DNA from: Saussurea involucrata
Lineage: Eukaryota; Streptophyta; Magnoliopsida; Asterales; Asteraceae
DNA length: 64,000 nt
Reading direction: 5' to 3'
NCBI GenBank assembly: GCA_033807775.1
Contig: CM066321.1
Coordinates: 254,374,422 to 254,438,421 of the forward strand
In this document: in pieces, positions 33,805 to 44,834 of the stretch
Numbering within the stretch: position 1 is the stretch's first letter
Layout: each line of letters starts with the position of its first letter
Notes under the pieces: generated by a model
Told to the model about the DNA's origin: nothing
Databases searched by the model: none
The model's input: the letters and a program-made list of their open reading frames with translations, nothing else
Position numbers and translations under genes: made by a program

Positions 33805-34983
33805 TGTTAGACAACCTAAGGGGGGGTAAGGTTGTATTTAAAATCTTTTACTTTCAAAAAATTCTTTTATAAATAAATACAGTACTGAAACAGTATAAAT
33901 AAATCAGAGTATAGAAATAATAAATATACAACAATTATATAAACAGATATAATTAAAATGCACAGCGGAATAAATAAAGAGATAAAGGTTAGAGATACTT
34001 GACACGGAGATTTACTGATTTACCACCAACTGTGATAAACCAGCAGCCGAGACACTTCTCGACACGATCCAATAAATGTATTCTTTACGGTAGAAATACA
34101 AACCAAGTACAAAGGTATTTGTAATAGTTTCTCAAGCCTCTGCTATGAGATAAACAGGATCACACACCCGTTATTCAAATACTTACAAGAGGAGTATAAC
34201 TCACAATGGGTAATCACTCTTGTATAATATCTCACTTGGATATTTTATAAAAAAAAGGTTTTATAAAATATATATATGTTAAGTAAGTGAGAGTGATCAG
34301 ATGAGTAAGCTGTTGATCTTGTTGTGTTGTGTGGTCTGGTCTGAGGTCTGTCTGTTCTCTTCTCCAGCATGCATCATTATATAGCATGAAGACTTCCAAC
34401 GGTCACATGACCTGGCGGTATACCGCCTTGCACACCGCGGTATACCGCGGTCAGAAAGAGTACGCTGACACACCAACGGCTACATGCAAAGTTGACAGGA
34501 AAAACGTACCCGCGGTATACCGGCTGGGTCTCGCGGTATACCGCCGTCAGGAAAAGTAACTTTCAACCAATCAGAATTGCACACGGACTGCCGCGGTATA
34601 CCGGCTGAACACCCGCGGTATACCGGCAAAAGTGTACCCGCGGTATACCGGCTGTATCGCCGCGGTATACCGCCGTCAGAAAAGACAGCTTCCAGGACTG
34701 CAACCAAATCTTGCTGAATCTTCTCAAAACCTTATTAAAAATAATTGTTGGGTTTTTAGAAATATCCAAGTGGTATATTATTTTAGGGTGTTTATCATTA
34801 TTAGTTATAAACAATAATGACGACGTAAACACTTCCGTCTTGAACCCTTCAGATTAAATCTTCGTGTTCTTCAACAACTGCACACTTGGATTAAATTGTT
34901 AGACAAACAATAATGCGGTGTGTTTGTAATCATCAAAATAAATATATATAAATATATAGAGATGTGGTACACTTGCACCAACA
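33805..34983 (-). mobile_element. G 3' LTR (1179 bp)
   Basis: Plus strand TGTTAGACAACC...TTGCACCAACA. Almost identical to 37082-38260. Open frames inside it (for example 34329-34559) are symmetrical by-products of the palindromes, not genes. Confidence 0.95.
34416..34672. repeat. G LTR: eight CGGTATACCG palindromes in pairs
   Basis: Perfect 10-bp palindrome at 34416, 34438, 34513, 34534, 34594, 34616, 34641 and 34663. Pair offsets are 22, 21, 22 and 22 bp. Most copies extend to CCGCGGTATACCGSC. The 5' LTR carries the same set at 37693-37949. Confidence 0.95.
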
Positions 34984-35018
34984 ATCTCCCCCTTTTTGAT
35001 GATGACAAACACAACCGC
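34915..35018 (-). other. G inverted repeat spanning PPT/LTR junction
   Basis: Left arm 34915-34938 (GCGGTGTGTTTGTAATCATC then AAAA) pairs with right arm 34994-35018, with one mismatch and one bulged base over 24 bp. The 55-nt loop holds the PPT (AAGGGGGAGAT in element sense) and the LTR start. Confidence 0.88.
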
Positions 35019-35337
35019 TAAGCAAGAGCATATGCGGTTTCTCTCCCCCGTTTGTCGAAGCAAAATGGGTTAAGAAAGACGGTATGCTCCCCCTCGAGAG
35101 ATGCTCCCCCTCAAAATATGCATATAATTGAGAGAGCATAAACTCATGGGTAAAAGAGCTAAAACGCTCCCCCTCAAATTAATAACGATATCAATTTGAT
35201 TTTATAAAATTTGAGGGATAAAATAAAATGCAAAAAGCAATAGAGACAAAGATATACAAACCAATATGAAACACTTGCACCAAAACGGATCTTAAGGCTT
35301 CAATTTTCGGTTAATTTTATGTGATAAAAAAAATCAC

Positions 35338-35650
35338 TACGTATTATGACCTCGTCAGGAAACCACGTATTATAACCTCGGCAGGTAACCACGTATTATA
35401 ACCTCGGCAGGTAACCACGTATTATAACCTCGGCAGGTAACCACGTATTATAACCTCGCCAGGAAACCACGTATTATAACCTCGGCAGGTAACCACGTAT
35501 TATAACCTCGGCAGGTAACCACGTATTATAACCTCGGCAGGTAACCACGTATTATAACCTCGGCAGGCAACCACGTATTATAACCTCGGCAGGTAACCAC
35601 GTATTATAACCTCGGCAGGTAACCACGTATTATAACCTCGGCAGGTAAAC
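35338..35650. repeat. 26-bp tandem array, about 12 units
   Basis: Unit CCACGTATTATAACCTCGGC followed by AGGTAA, repeated head to tail with few variants (first unit ACTACGTATTATGACCTCGT, fifth CTCGCCAGGAA). It lies between the gag-like ORF stop and the PPT, where pol would be. There are no unique spacers. Confidence 0.95.
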
Positions 35651-35794
35651 ACCTACAAAAGGCAAAGAAAATTTTTCGTGGTACCCTTTTCTTATGGGTC
35701 CTTTTAACAGTTAGTATAAAACATAAACTGCAAAAAAAAAATATGTTGTCGACATAAAACAAACACGACAAACATACAAAGCCATATAAATGGT
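35651..35794 (-). other. G post-gag remnant
   Basis: GGTACCCTTTTCTTATGGGTCC near 35681 resembles the DNA encoding the G-P-x-W-x-W-V-P gag terminus in other elements (for example 1778-1800), but is frame-damaged. It suggests the tandem array and deletion replaced pol just after gag. Confidence 0.45.
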
Positions 35795-37015
35795 TTAAAA
35801 CCACAAACGCATCCCACCGGGATTATCAACATTAAACATTCCTTTCGGAATCCATTTTCTAACCATTTTTATTTTACGATCGTATTTATCATAGACGTAA
35901 AAAGAAGTATGCGGATTAACATTTTTCTTAGGATTCGCAAACTTATTATTATACATAAACGCATGTGATTTTCTCGACATATAATTCACATAATTCATTT
36001 TAGGAACATACGGAGGTTTTTGCGTTTTATTTTTAACAACAAATTTAGGTTTTTCAAAAACCTTTTTAATTGGCATACAATCACATTTTTCAATACACGT
36101 ATTTGAACCAATGCCTTTTCGGCAATTTATACGATTTGATATATTAAGCATTTTAAGCACTTTATCATTGCTACTATTAAAAGCATTTGCTAACATATTG
36201 TCCTTTTCATATGAATCGCATTTAGCTTTTAAACATGCATTTTCATTTTTAAGAATATCACATTTTGCACAAATAATATTTTCATGTGACTTTTTATTTA
36301 AACATGCAAGTTTCTTATTTAAAACATCACATGATTTGCAAACAATATTTTCGCATGCTTTCTTTTCTAAAGTGATAACTTTATCAATTAACTCATTTTT
36401 GATTTTATTATCACATGCAATGGTTTGTTTACAATTATTCAACTCATTTTGACATAATAATAGTTCTTCTTTTAATTTAGCATTCTCATTTTTATAACTA
36501 TTTACGAGAACAATCAATTTTTGAAAAGAGACATTTAACATATCAATATCATCATCGTTATCACTACAACTAGAATAACTTGAGTATGAAGTACATACCT
36601 CTTTCTTGCAGTCGACGATGAGACACGTTTCTTCATTTCTTTGATCTCGGGTTTCGTCTCTCTTTTCTTTTGAGTTTCCACCATAGGTGATGTTCAAGTT
36701 CTCCCAAATATCACGAGCAGTTTCAAAGAGATAAACACGCTCAATATCATTGTTAGTAAGAACCGAAAAGAGAAAATTTTTGGCTTCATAATTTAAACAA
36801 TAATTAGCCTCATCTTCGTCGGACCATTCCGAGCTAGGTTTTTCAACAACTTTGTTGTTTTGAAATTTTGTGGGTTTGAAATTTCCTTTAATAATAATAT
36901 CCCAAATTTTTTGATTTATCCCACGAACATAACGTTCAAAAGAATTTGCCCAAAGATCAAAATTTTCGAAATCAATAAGAAGAGATTTAGAAAACCAAGC
37001 ATTTTGTTGAGCCAT
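35795..37015 (-). CDS. G gag-like protein, Cys-rich coil, no zinc knuckle
   Basis: 406 codons from ATG 37015 (M-A-Q-Q-N-A-W-F-S-K). Residues 1-115 match the start of a UBN2 capsid (F-D-L-W-A-N-S-F-E-R-Y, R-D-I-W-E-N-L-N-I-T-Y-G-G-N). The capsid then stops and an E/K/R-rich linker leads into a coiled coil. The coil carries repeated C-x2-C pairs (I-V-C-K-S-C-D-V-L, I-I-C-A-K-C-D-I-L) in a quasi-repeat of about 34 residues. No canonical CX2CX4HX4C knuckle. The C-terminus is basic and contains K-W-I-P-K-G. It is uninterrupted and, with near-identical LTRs, may be expressed. RT and integrase must come from another element. Confidence 0.8.
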   Translation of the reverse strand: MAQQNAWFSKSLLIDFENFDLWANSFERYVRGINQKIWDIIIKGNFKPTKFQNNKVVEKPSSEWSDEDEANYCLNYEAKNFLFSVLTNNDIERVYLFETARDIWENLNITYGGNSKEKRDETRDQRNEETCLIVDCKKEVCTSYSSYSSCSDNDDDIDMLNVSFQKLIVLVNSYKNENAKLKEELLLCQNELNNCKQTIACDNKIKNELIDKVITLEKKACENIVCKSCDVLNKKLACLNKKSHENIICAKCDILKNENACLKAKCDSYEKDNMLANAFNSSNDKVLKMLNISNRINCRKGIGSNTCIEKCDCMPIKKVFEKPKFVVKNKTQKPPYVPKMNYVNYMSRKSHAFMYNNKFANPKKNVNPHTSFYVYDKYDRKIKMVRKWIPKGMFNVDNPGGMRLWF

Positions 37016-37067
37016 TAAATAAAAGATATAACTTTAAAAAATTAAACAGATAATTTTTGAAAGCCCC

Positions 37068-37079
37068 GCTCTGATACCA
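37068..37079 (-). other. G primer-binding site
   Basis: GCTCTGATACCA on plus, TGGTATCAGAGC in element sense, 2 bp from the 5' LTR. Confidence 0.93.
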
Positions 37080-37081
37080 AA

Positions 37082-38260
37082 TGTTAGACAACCTAAGGGG
37101 GGGTAAGGTTGTATTTAAAATCTTTTACTTTCAAAAAATTCTTTTATAAATAAATACAGTACTGAAACAGTATAAATAAATCAGAGTATAGAAATAATAA
37201 ATATACAACAATTATATAAACAGATATAATTAAAATGCACAGCGGAATAAATAAAGAGATAAAGGTTAGAGATACTTGACACGGAGATTTACTGATTTAC
37301 CACCAACTGTGATAAACCAGCAGCCGAGACACTTCTCGACACGATCCAATAAATGTATTCTTTACGGTAGAAATACAAACCAAGTACAAAGGTATTTGTA
37401 ATAGTTTCTCAAGCCTCTGCTATGAGATAAACAGGATCACACACCCGTTATTCAAATACTTACAAGAGGAGTATAACTCACAATGGGTAATCACTCTTGT
37501 ATAATATCTCACTTGGATATTTTATAAAAAAAAGGTTTTATAAAATATATATATGTTAAGTAAGTGAGAGTGATCAGATGAGTAAGCTGTTGATCTTGTT
37601 GTGTTGTGTGGTCTGGTCTGAGGTCTGTCTGTTCTCTTCTCCAGCATGCATCATTATATAGCATGAAGACTTCCAACGGTCACATGACCTGGCGGTATAC
37701 CGCCTTGCACACCGCGGTATACCGCGGTCAGAAAGAGTACGCTGACACACCAACGGCTACATGCAAAGTTGACAGGAAAAACGTACCCGCGGTATACCGG
37801 CTGGGTCTCGCGGTATACCGCCGTCAGGAAAAGTAACTTTCAACCAATCAGAATTGCACACGGACTGCCGCGGTATACCGGCTGAACACCCGCGGTATAC
37901 CGGCAAAAGTGTACCCGCGGTATACCGGCTGTATCGCCGCGGTATACCGCCGTCAGAAAAGACAGCTTCCAGGACTGCAACCAAATCTTGCTGAATCTTC
38001 TCAAAACCTTATTAAAAATAATTGTTGGGTTTTTAGAAATATCCAAGTGGTATATTATTTTAGGGTGTTTATCATTATTAGTTATAAACAATAATGACGA
38101 CGTAAACACTTCCGTCTTGAACCCTTCAGATTAAATCTTCGTGTTCTTCAACAACTGCACACTTGGATTAAATTTTTAGACAAACAATAATGCGGTGTGT
38201 TTGTAATCATCAAAATAAATATATATAAATATATAGAGATGTGGTACACTTGCACCAACA
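37082..38260 (-). mobile_element. G 5' LTR (1179 bp)
   Basis: Partner of 33805-34983. Contains the eight CGGTATACCG palindromes at 37693-37949. Confidence 0.95.
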
Positions 38261-38917
38261 AGACTCTTTTCTTTCAAAATCCTGCTCTTTCCTCTCTTTT
38301 TCAAAAGATTTCTGTATTTTTGAGATTTTGAAAGAAAGTTCCATATTCTTTGTCTCAAGAAGAGTTTTCTCTTTTTCAAACTTTTCATTTTCACTGATTA
38401 TAAGTTTTTCAAAGTTGGAAATCAATTTAGAAAAGTTTAGACACTTAAGCTCAAGGCTTTTCTTCTCTTCTTTAAAAACAGTCTTAACTTCCTCAAACTT
38501 CTCTTTCTCCTTTTTACCAAGCTCTTCTGACTCAGATAGTTTCTTTTTCAGTTCAAGATTTTCACAGTTTAGGAGTTTACCTGATTCTTCAAGCTTGGCA
38601 ATGTTGTCTGAGTTAATAAGAATACTCTTGTTTCTTTCCTCTAATTCTTTCTCAAGAGTAGGAATTATTTTCTTAAAATTTGTGCTGAGTTTGAAATAAT
38701 AATGAAAATCAGCATCAGCACTAAATTTTAGTCTTGACATATTGAATGAAGTTTTTAACGAAAGAAACAGTTTCTTGGATGTTACCAGATCGAATAAATC
38801 GAAAATGGCAGTAAAACAGAATCTGTTTGAAGGAATGAAGAATAGGTTAAGAACAGACAGTTTCTATCAAGAATCTTGTCTTAAACGAGGATCACTTGAT
38901 ATTGAAAACCAAGCTTT

Positions 38918-38929
38918 GCTCTGATACCA
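38918..38929 (-). other. F primer-binding site
   Basis: GCTCTGATACCA on plus strand. The noncoding leader 38741-38917 separates it from the gag-like ATG. Confidence 0.93.
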
Positions 38930-38931
38930 AT

Positions 38932-39958
38932 TGTTGGTTCCCGTTTTGCTTTAAACAAGATTATCAGATCTATTAGTTCAGGTTTAAGGTTTGATGCGGA
39001 AGCGTATTTGAAGAACTAACATATATGTTTGATAGATTTAGAACACAATATAAATAAACAGTGAACAGGAAATAATATCTCAAAGTTTACTGAATATATA
39101 TATATCAAGAACAAATTTAAGAACAGTGAGTATACAAAGCTTTAAACAGATATGACTCTAAATGTGCATAAGCTATGTGATCTTGATGTTCTTGTTTTTC
39201 TGTTTTTGTGTGTTGTTTTCTTTTTCTTTTTTTGTTGTTAGGAAGAACTCAACATGATTCTTCCTTTTATACTACTCTTAGAAGACTATGAAGTAGGTCA
39301 CTGTTCCTTTTACGGCATGAATGGTGTACTGGATGGTGTGAACAGTTGTTTGAGCCATGCGCATTCAATGGAGCAGATGTACTATTTGTAAATGCATTAA
39401 ATGGCGCAGACGTCTATTTTGTACCATGCCCTATTGAGTCCACTCAGAGTTTGACACGTGTTGAAGTTGGACAGGGCAAGTTGCCATGCAAGTTGATGAA
39501 CAGGTCTTGGAACAGTAGCAAGATATTTATAAATATCTTCCTAGTCTTTTGAGGACCATAGAGGCTCTGTAATGTGTTACAGAGGTTCTGCGGTCTGGAT
39601 CCTCTGTAAAGTAGTCTTCACCGGATTCTGAGTCTTTGGTTGTTTACTTCTGCAGAGCTTCTGTCAAGGGTGGCAGAGGTTCTGAGGCTCGGTCATCTGA
39701 GAAGTCTTCTTGGTTCCTTGTCTTCTGATGTTGTCCGTAGAGGCTCTGTTATTGGTAACAAAGGTTCTGCGGTCTTGGTCTTCTGAAAGCGTCCTTCTGT
39801 AGTTTCCTCGGTCTTTGTTCACTCTTGATCAAACTTCCTTTGATTCTTATGAGATGCCCGGCAGAGCTTCTGTTGCACTCAGCAGAGCTTCTGTGGAAGT
39901 TCTTCTGTACTTGGCCATTTTTCAATACTTCTAATATTTCAGAATATTGGAGCTAACA
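38932..39958 (-). mobile_element. F 5' LTR (1027 bp)
   Basis: Partner of 26238-27259. Palindrome pairs at 39560-39893; the site near 39758 reads ACAAAGG instead of ACAGAGG. Followed by TTTCA and E sequence. Confidence 0.93.
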
Positions 39959-39990
39959 TTTCATTTTATAGCAATTTTCTCTGTTGCTAT

Positions 39991-40047
39991 GTCATAATCA
40001 AATAGGGGGAGATTGTTGATCCAAACCCTCAGTGATTTGATAATGAC
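39991..40047 (+). other. E inverted repeat spanning PPT/LTR junction
   Basis: Arms GTCATAATCAAAT (39991-40003) and ATTTGATAATGAC (40035-40047), 13 bp with one mismatch. The loop contains the PPT AGGGGGAGAT (40004-40013) and TGTTGATCC of the 3' LTR. Confidence 0.8.
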
Positions 40048-40989
40048 CCTCTCTTATACTTGGTGAAAATTGTAAGTAAACAATATGTATCAGAGTTTCA
40101 CTATCGCTGATAACTACTAAGATTTTTCCAGTACCGATGATAGGAACTCTCGCTCTTTAGATTAAACATTCAGCGAAACTGTTCACCATAATACTCTGAG
40201 TCTGTTTAGTACTTATGGTGATCGCTGATAAGTTAGTTGTTTACATATGATCCCTGAAGACAAGTTTCACGTCAACATAGGTTCTACGCTGAAGTCGAAG
40301 ATCAAGCTCAAGAACCAGCGACAAGTCTTCTAATGAACTGATGCGGATCAGCGAAGACTCAGATTTGTCCACTCAACGTGAAATATCAAGTACAAAACTT
40401 CAGCTATCGCTGAACTCTATCATTCGCTGATAAAGAATGATAGATCGCTGAATCATCGAAAAGTTGATCATGAAGTCTTCCGTACAAAGTACTTTTTGTC
40501 TCATCCACCCTTGCACGACTCCGTACGATATGTCAGAATAGAACCTCCTTATTGTCTGAAATCATACAACCACTCTGATACTACACTGTTCAAACATGCG
40601 GCTACTAAGGTTGTCAACAAAGGTCAATGACATGCAAACAAATCAGCTGCGGCCACGTGTAAAGTATAAACTGCAATGCATTAAATGCATGCAGTATATA
40701 AGAAGAAGAACTCACTTCTTTTTGAAGTAACTTGCTAACTCTGGACAAGTTCATCCTTCTTATCTTGAGATAGGTTATTATTAGTAATTCCCTTCTCCTT
40801 CTTAGTGCAAGAAACTTAGTGTTCCAACTTGTTTAGATTTAGGATCTATCCTTAATCTTGTTTCCGCAACAAGCTGTAAATTGTTAATGATTTATCAATA
40901 AACAATTTAGAAAAGTAAAATCTGTGTGTTTGTATTCAACCCCCCCCCCCCCCCCTTCTACAAACTTTTATAACCCTTCGAGACCAACA
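40014..40989 (+). mobile_element. E 3' LTR (976 bp)
   Basis: Partner of 14253-15220 with about 20-25 differences by eye and a longer C-run near 40940. Ends GAGACCAACA, followed by GTTAT. Confidence 0.93.
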
Positions 40990-40994
40990 GTTAT

Positions 40995-43895
40995 CCCCTT
41001 TTCCTCTCCTGTAGCCTCTGCCTCAATTGCTTCTGTGATTTTCCCTTTACCCTTGGCTTCTTTCTCTTTTTCAACCTCTTTCTCTTTCTCTGCCTCTTTC
41101 TCCTTTTCTTTCTCCTCCTTCTCCTTCTCCTTCTCCTTCTTCTCCTTTTGTTGTTCTGAGGACTCACCCAATTGATCGTCTGATTGACCTTCTTGAGTAT
41201 CTTCGAAATCATCATCATCGCCAGAATCGTCAATTCGAGCTTTTGGTGAGGGCGGAACAACAAATCTCAGATCAGCTTTGTGTCTCTTGCTTGAAGGTTC
41301 ATCTGTAGGTGCTTCTTCTGCAGGTCTTTTCGATGTAGAGGTAGCCTGTAAAATAATATTAGTAAAGTTTGAGGCTGCCTTTGTCATTACTTCTTCTACC
41401 TCTGTTGCAGCACCTCTGATCTCTTCTACTTGAGCCTCAAAGTTGACCTTGTGAGTATCAAGGGACGCTTTCACGTGTTGTTCTATCGCCTTAGCTTTCA
41501 TTACAAATTTTGATGAGATCGTCATCATTCGGCTAAGAATTGATTTTCTGAAGTCTCCCATTTGGCCAGCTGTCATGGGTAGGTCATTCGGGTTAGGGCT
41601 GGACATGTTGAGTGGAGTAGCAGATGAGGTGGTTGCTTCTTTTATGGATTCCTTAACAGAGTTGGTAATTATCTCTGTCATGGTTCTGACGTTAGATTCT
41701 GAAAGAATAACCGTGGGGATGGGAAGGGTTCTGTTCATCTGCGCTGTGTGGTTCTCTGTTATGAGTCGTTTTAGCTCTGCAAGATCTATCGAAGTATTTT
41801 TAACTTCCTCTGTTCTAACTGATCTTAGGTCGGCTATCTCTGTTGTCAGCTTTGCAATCTCTTCTCCTCTGACCCGTTCAGACTCTGTTCTGAGTACTTC
41901 AGCCTCGGCATATTTTTGAGTTATCTCAGCATGCTTGTTTGAGATGTTCAGCAGTTCTTCCTTGAGAGAAGCATTTTCCTTGCGGATCAGCTCCTCCTTT
42001 TGTTCATTGATAAGTTTATACTCGTTCAAAGAGTTGTTGATACTGTTACAGAAGCTTTTGAACTATGCTCTTGTGACAGTGTCAACGGGGGTCTCCTTGG
42101 TTCCAACACATGGATCCAATTCTGCCTCGAGTTCAGAGGCGCCTCCGTCAAGAGTTGTGTTGATGTTGGCTCTTGGAGGACTTCCACCTGATCCTTGATG
42201 TTCCCTTTGAGGGGAAACAACTACAGGTGTTCTGACCAAAGTTTCCTCTTCCAGCTCAGGTTCTGAAGAAGGAAATCTGGTGTGATGAGAAGCATTTGGA
42301 TCAAGCAATGTCTTCCCTTGTTCTACTATGGTCTCCCATTGTCCCTGAGTCGGACAGATGCTACGTGAGATTACAAAGATCTCTGGTCTATTTTGTGACC
42401 TGTCTATATGAGCCACAGAGGCATCATCGTGTGGAGGTGACCTATTGATGTTCTGGGGCGAATGAACATCACTACCAAAGATAGCTTCCCCAGCTTCGTG
42501 CGTATCAGAGGCATGAAGAGGTGCCTCTGATGGTATAGGCTGGTTAGGGTTCGAGGTGTGCACCTCTGTTTCAATAATCCTTTGGTCTTGATCACCAGGA
42601 TTAGATTGTGTGGAAGCACTGGGATTTTGGTTAAGGATACCCTCAGATGTGCTCTGTTGAGTATCTTTTTCTATTCTCACATTTTCCTCGGCTCCTATGG
42701 TTGTAGAACTCTCAGGATTCTCTCTGATGTTTTCCTCTCGCTCACCACTATCAGAAGAGATTGTTTCTACCTCTGGTGTTTCCTGTACTTCCTCATGGAC
42801 AGCCTCTCTAGGAGATGCTCTGTCCTCTACTTCCTCTCTTCTAGAGGAAGACCCCACTTCGGGTACTCTTGCCTCTGGTCTGTTAACTTCCTCACCAATC
42901 TCCTCACTCAAGCTCTCCAAGGAAGGCTCAGATTCTAAGTATGCTGGGGTTCTCACCTCAGGTTCTTGAGGTTGAGCAGCACTCTGATAGTTCTGGATAG
43001 AGATGTGGTCAGGGGCGATAAGGGCAAGCATTGTACCTGGAATTCTTCTTATGAAGGGGTATTCGCCTGAAATGGTGGGGAGGAATTTGGACATCGTCCA
43101 AACAGGTGTGGAGCGACCCTGATGAGTTAGTTCCAGTCTGTCGAAGGCTCTTCTGATCACCAGACTGAGGAAGCGTGGAAACTTGATCATCTTCAGGAAC
43201 TTGTGGGATCCAACGACTCCTCCTCTTGCAATGGATGAGGTTTTTATATTAACAGACGTAAGAAGATCATTGTAGAGAATGCTGGCGTAGTCAAAGTTTC
43301 GATTGAAGAACAATCCATACATGATTTGTAGGATTTCCGTTGTGGCTTGGTCTTGACTACCAGATTTGCTGGTAAGGGTTCTGTTTAAGGTGGAGAACAT
43401 GAAATTCCACATAGTGGGTAGATTCTGTCGCTTGAACTCTCCTATCCTATTCAGATCCTTGTTGTAACCCAGAAACTTCATGAAATCAAGAAGGACAGCT
43501 GTTTTTTGTGGTTTCTCATAGGCGTCTATTCCTAGCTGTCGTTTGGTTTTCATTCTGAAGATTCTTCTTAGGGTACTTGCTCTAATGTGGATTATTCCCG
43601 CTCCTCCATTACTTGCGTTGACGCTCCCAACTATCCCGTCTTGTTCTTCGATATATTGGCATGTGGTCCACCATTGTTGGACATAGATCGCAGGAAGATG
43701 GTCATCGAATTCTGTTAGGGCTCTAAAGATATCAGAGTTTCTAAAGAACTCAATGAAGACATGATACAGGGGTAGATAGAGTCCTGGAGTGGGATCGAAT
43801 CTGTAGTTGTTGTCAGCAAAGTCGTATGGAAGAACGATGATATCATCAGTGGGTTCTATTCGGCTAGAATCAGCAGAGTTTTGGGGTTCCGCCAT
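40995..43895 (-). pseudogene. D aORF, N-terminal part
   Basis: ATG at 43895 (M-A-E-P-Q-N-S-A-D). TAG at 42063-42065 interrupts the frame, which continues to 40995 and resumes at 14252 across E. The total is about 1300 codons, like F. N-terminal core: I-Y-V-Q-Q-W-W (same I-Q-Q-W-W in I), F-L-G-Y-N-K-D-L, L-P-T-M-W-N, L-T-S-K-S-G-S-Q-D-Q, L-Q-I-M-Y-G-L, D-Y-A-S-I-L-Y-N-D-L. Then comes a Glu/Ser/Pro-rich variable region and, past the stop, a coiled coil. A long run of alternating K and E follows near 41110-41160. Function unknown. Confidence 0.75.
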
Positions 43896-44000
43896 TATTG
43901 CAGGTTTGGGGTTTTCTTGAAGAATACTCAGGATTTGAATAAAAGAGGGAAAGGTGAAGGGTTTAGGAGGTTTAGAAATGAAATGGGTCAAGGTTATGGA

Positions 44001-44252
44001 TATTTATAATCAGAACTTGTGGCTGGGTAATCGCCATAGATACTGTAGGCACTCGAGTGTCAGAAGGTGGAGTGGCCTGAATTGTGTATCGTGGGGACAG
44101 CTAGTGGTTTGGCTTTCAATTAGATAGTGCCACGTGGATTTGTTCTGACCACTTTTGTGCAAGTAAACCGTCGCGGTTAGAGATGTGTGGGTGACAAGTG
44201 GTTGACGCTTAGAAATAACCCGCACCTCTGATGACGTTACTTCTGATGACGT
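44001..44252 (-). promoter_or_regulatory. D candidate aORF promoter
   Basis: Minus-strand TATAAATA at 44008-44001, about 106 bp before the ATG at 43895. ACGT cores at 44132 (CCACGTGG, a G-box), 44234 and 44249 (both TGATGACGT) lie upstream. Confidence 0.5.
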
Positions 44253-44834
44253 GGCATAAACCGACAGATCTCTGTTGGAGCTTTGCAAGTTTTGCCTCTG
44301 ACGAGTGACATTTTTTCTTTCTTTTTAAGTCTCCTTTGGTGTTTCACCTTTACCCAAAATCATTTAAAATTCTGTATCTGATGAGGAAATGGCCAAAGAA
44401 CGAGAACAGAACTTGACTTTAGAAATTTCACAGAGTTCTGGTGAAAAACAGCAGAGGCTCTGGTGAAATATCAGAGTTCTGGTAGGTTCTTGACATTATC
44501 ACAAATATTTTCATCAGAACAGGTTTTCCCTCTTTCTTCAAAAAGATTTTTTTTCTTTTTCAGAACAGGAAGCGAAGTCATTTTGATTTGAAAAAAAAAA
44601 GTTTGACTCACTCCCCCTAAAACCATGCGCAAAACTTTATAAACTCCCCCTTGAAATATGAGCAAAAAAAACTTTTTACAAAAAAAACTATGTACAAACA
44701 GATTCACTAAGCTTGTTGAAAAAAGTATGCTTGACAGAGTTCTGGTGAAATACAGAGACTCTGTTGAACTATCCTTCCTAACTTTTGACAGAGCTCAGTT
44801 GGAACATCAGAGGCTCTGTTGAATTTGAACAGAG
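44253..44834 (-). repeat. D intergenic region with spaced AGAG palindromes
   Basis: No gene seen. AGAGTTCTG 44432, AGAGGCTCTG 44453 and AGAGTTCTG 44473 are offset by 21 and 20 bp. Further copies near 44736, 44754, 44790, 44809 and 44831 are less regular (18-22 where adjacent). Confidence 0.75.

Larger units (their letters stand above)
33805..38260 (-). mobile_element. G: young gag-only non-autonomous copia (4456 bp)
   Basis: Flanked by AGACT at 33800-33804 and 38261-38265. Two 1179-bp LTRs, in which I spot one substitution (GTTAG at 34898 versus TTTAG). Inside are PBS, one 406-codon gag-like ORF, a 26-bp tandem array and PPT. No pol. This is a TR-GAG/LARD-like structure. It is the youngest layer of the nest. 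Confidence 0.93.
33218..38740 (-). pseudogene. F gag-like coiled-coil ORF, split by G
   Basis: ATG at 38740 starts M-S-R-L-K-F-S-A-D. The frame runs to 38266 and, after removing G with one AGACT, continues at 33804 to the stop at 33341. A separate frame carries the W-V-P-K terminus at 33217. The protein is a long Lys/Glu-rich coiled coil (K-K-L-S-E-S-E-E-L, L-L-E-T-K-N-M-E-L-S-F). It has no UBN2 capsid domain and no CCHC knuckle, so it matches only the C-terminal half of gag in A and I. Packaging ability is doubtful without the capsid and knuckle; it probably depends on a helper. Confidence 0.7.
26238..39958 (-). mobile_element. F: non-autonomous SIRE-like element, pol missing
   Basis: Flanked by TTTCA at 26233-26237 and 39959-39963. 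Contents in element order: 5' LTR 38932-39958, PBS, coiled-coil gag remnant (split by G), repeats, aORF, PPT, 3' LTR. There is no protease, integrase, RT or RNase H between the gag terminus (33217) and the aORF (31350). LTRs differ at about 15 sites by eye. LTR ends and PPT stem resemble D, so a D-type element is the likely helper. Confidence 0.9.
14253..40989 (+). mobile_element. E: SIRE-like copia with aORF, host of F
   Basis: Plus-strand copia flanked by GTTAT (14248-14252 and 40990-40994). Without F it is about 13.0 kb: LTRs, PBS, gag, pol, intergenic promoter-like region, aORF, PPT. LTRs differ at roughly 20-25 sites by eye (about 2-3%), which makes E the oldest of the complete insertions here. 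Gag, pol and aORF all carry lesions. A TCGCTGA/TCAGCGA motif recurs in LTR, intergenic and coding parts. Confidence 0.92.

Noticed and set aside
33845..33990. G ends as a DNA transposon terminal repeat (TGTTAGACAACCTAAGG with a G-run)
   Set aside because: Two direct 1179-bp LTRs, PBS and PPT show a retrotransposon.
34329..34832. Several open frames in the G LTRs on both strands (also 37606-38109)
   Set aside because: They are produced by palindromic CGGTATACCG repeats, occur identically in both LTRs, and have no family resemblance.
35338..35650. CRISPR-like regular repeats
   Set aside because: Units are contiguous 26-bp direct repeats with no unique spacers, in a plant retrotransposon.
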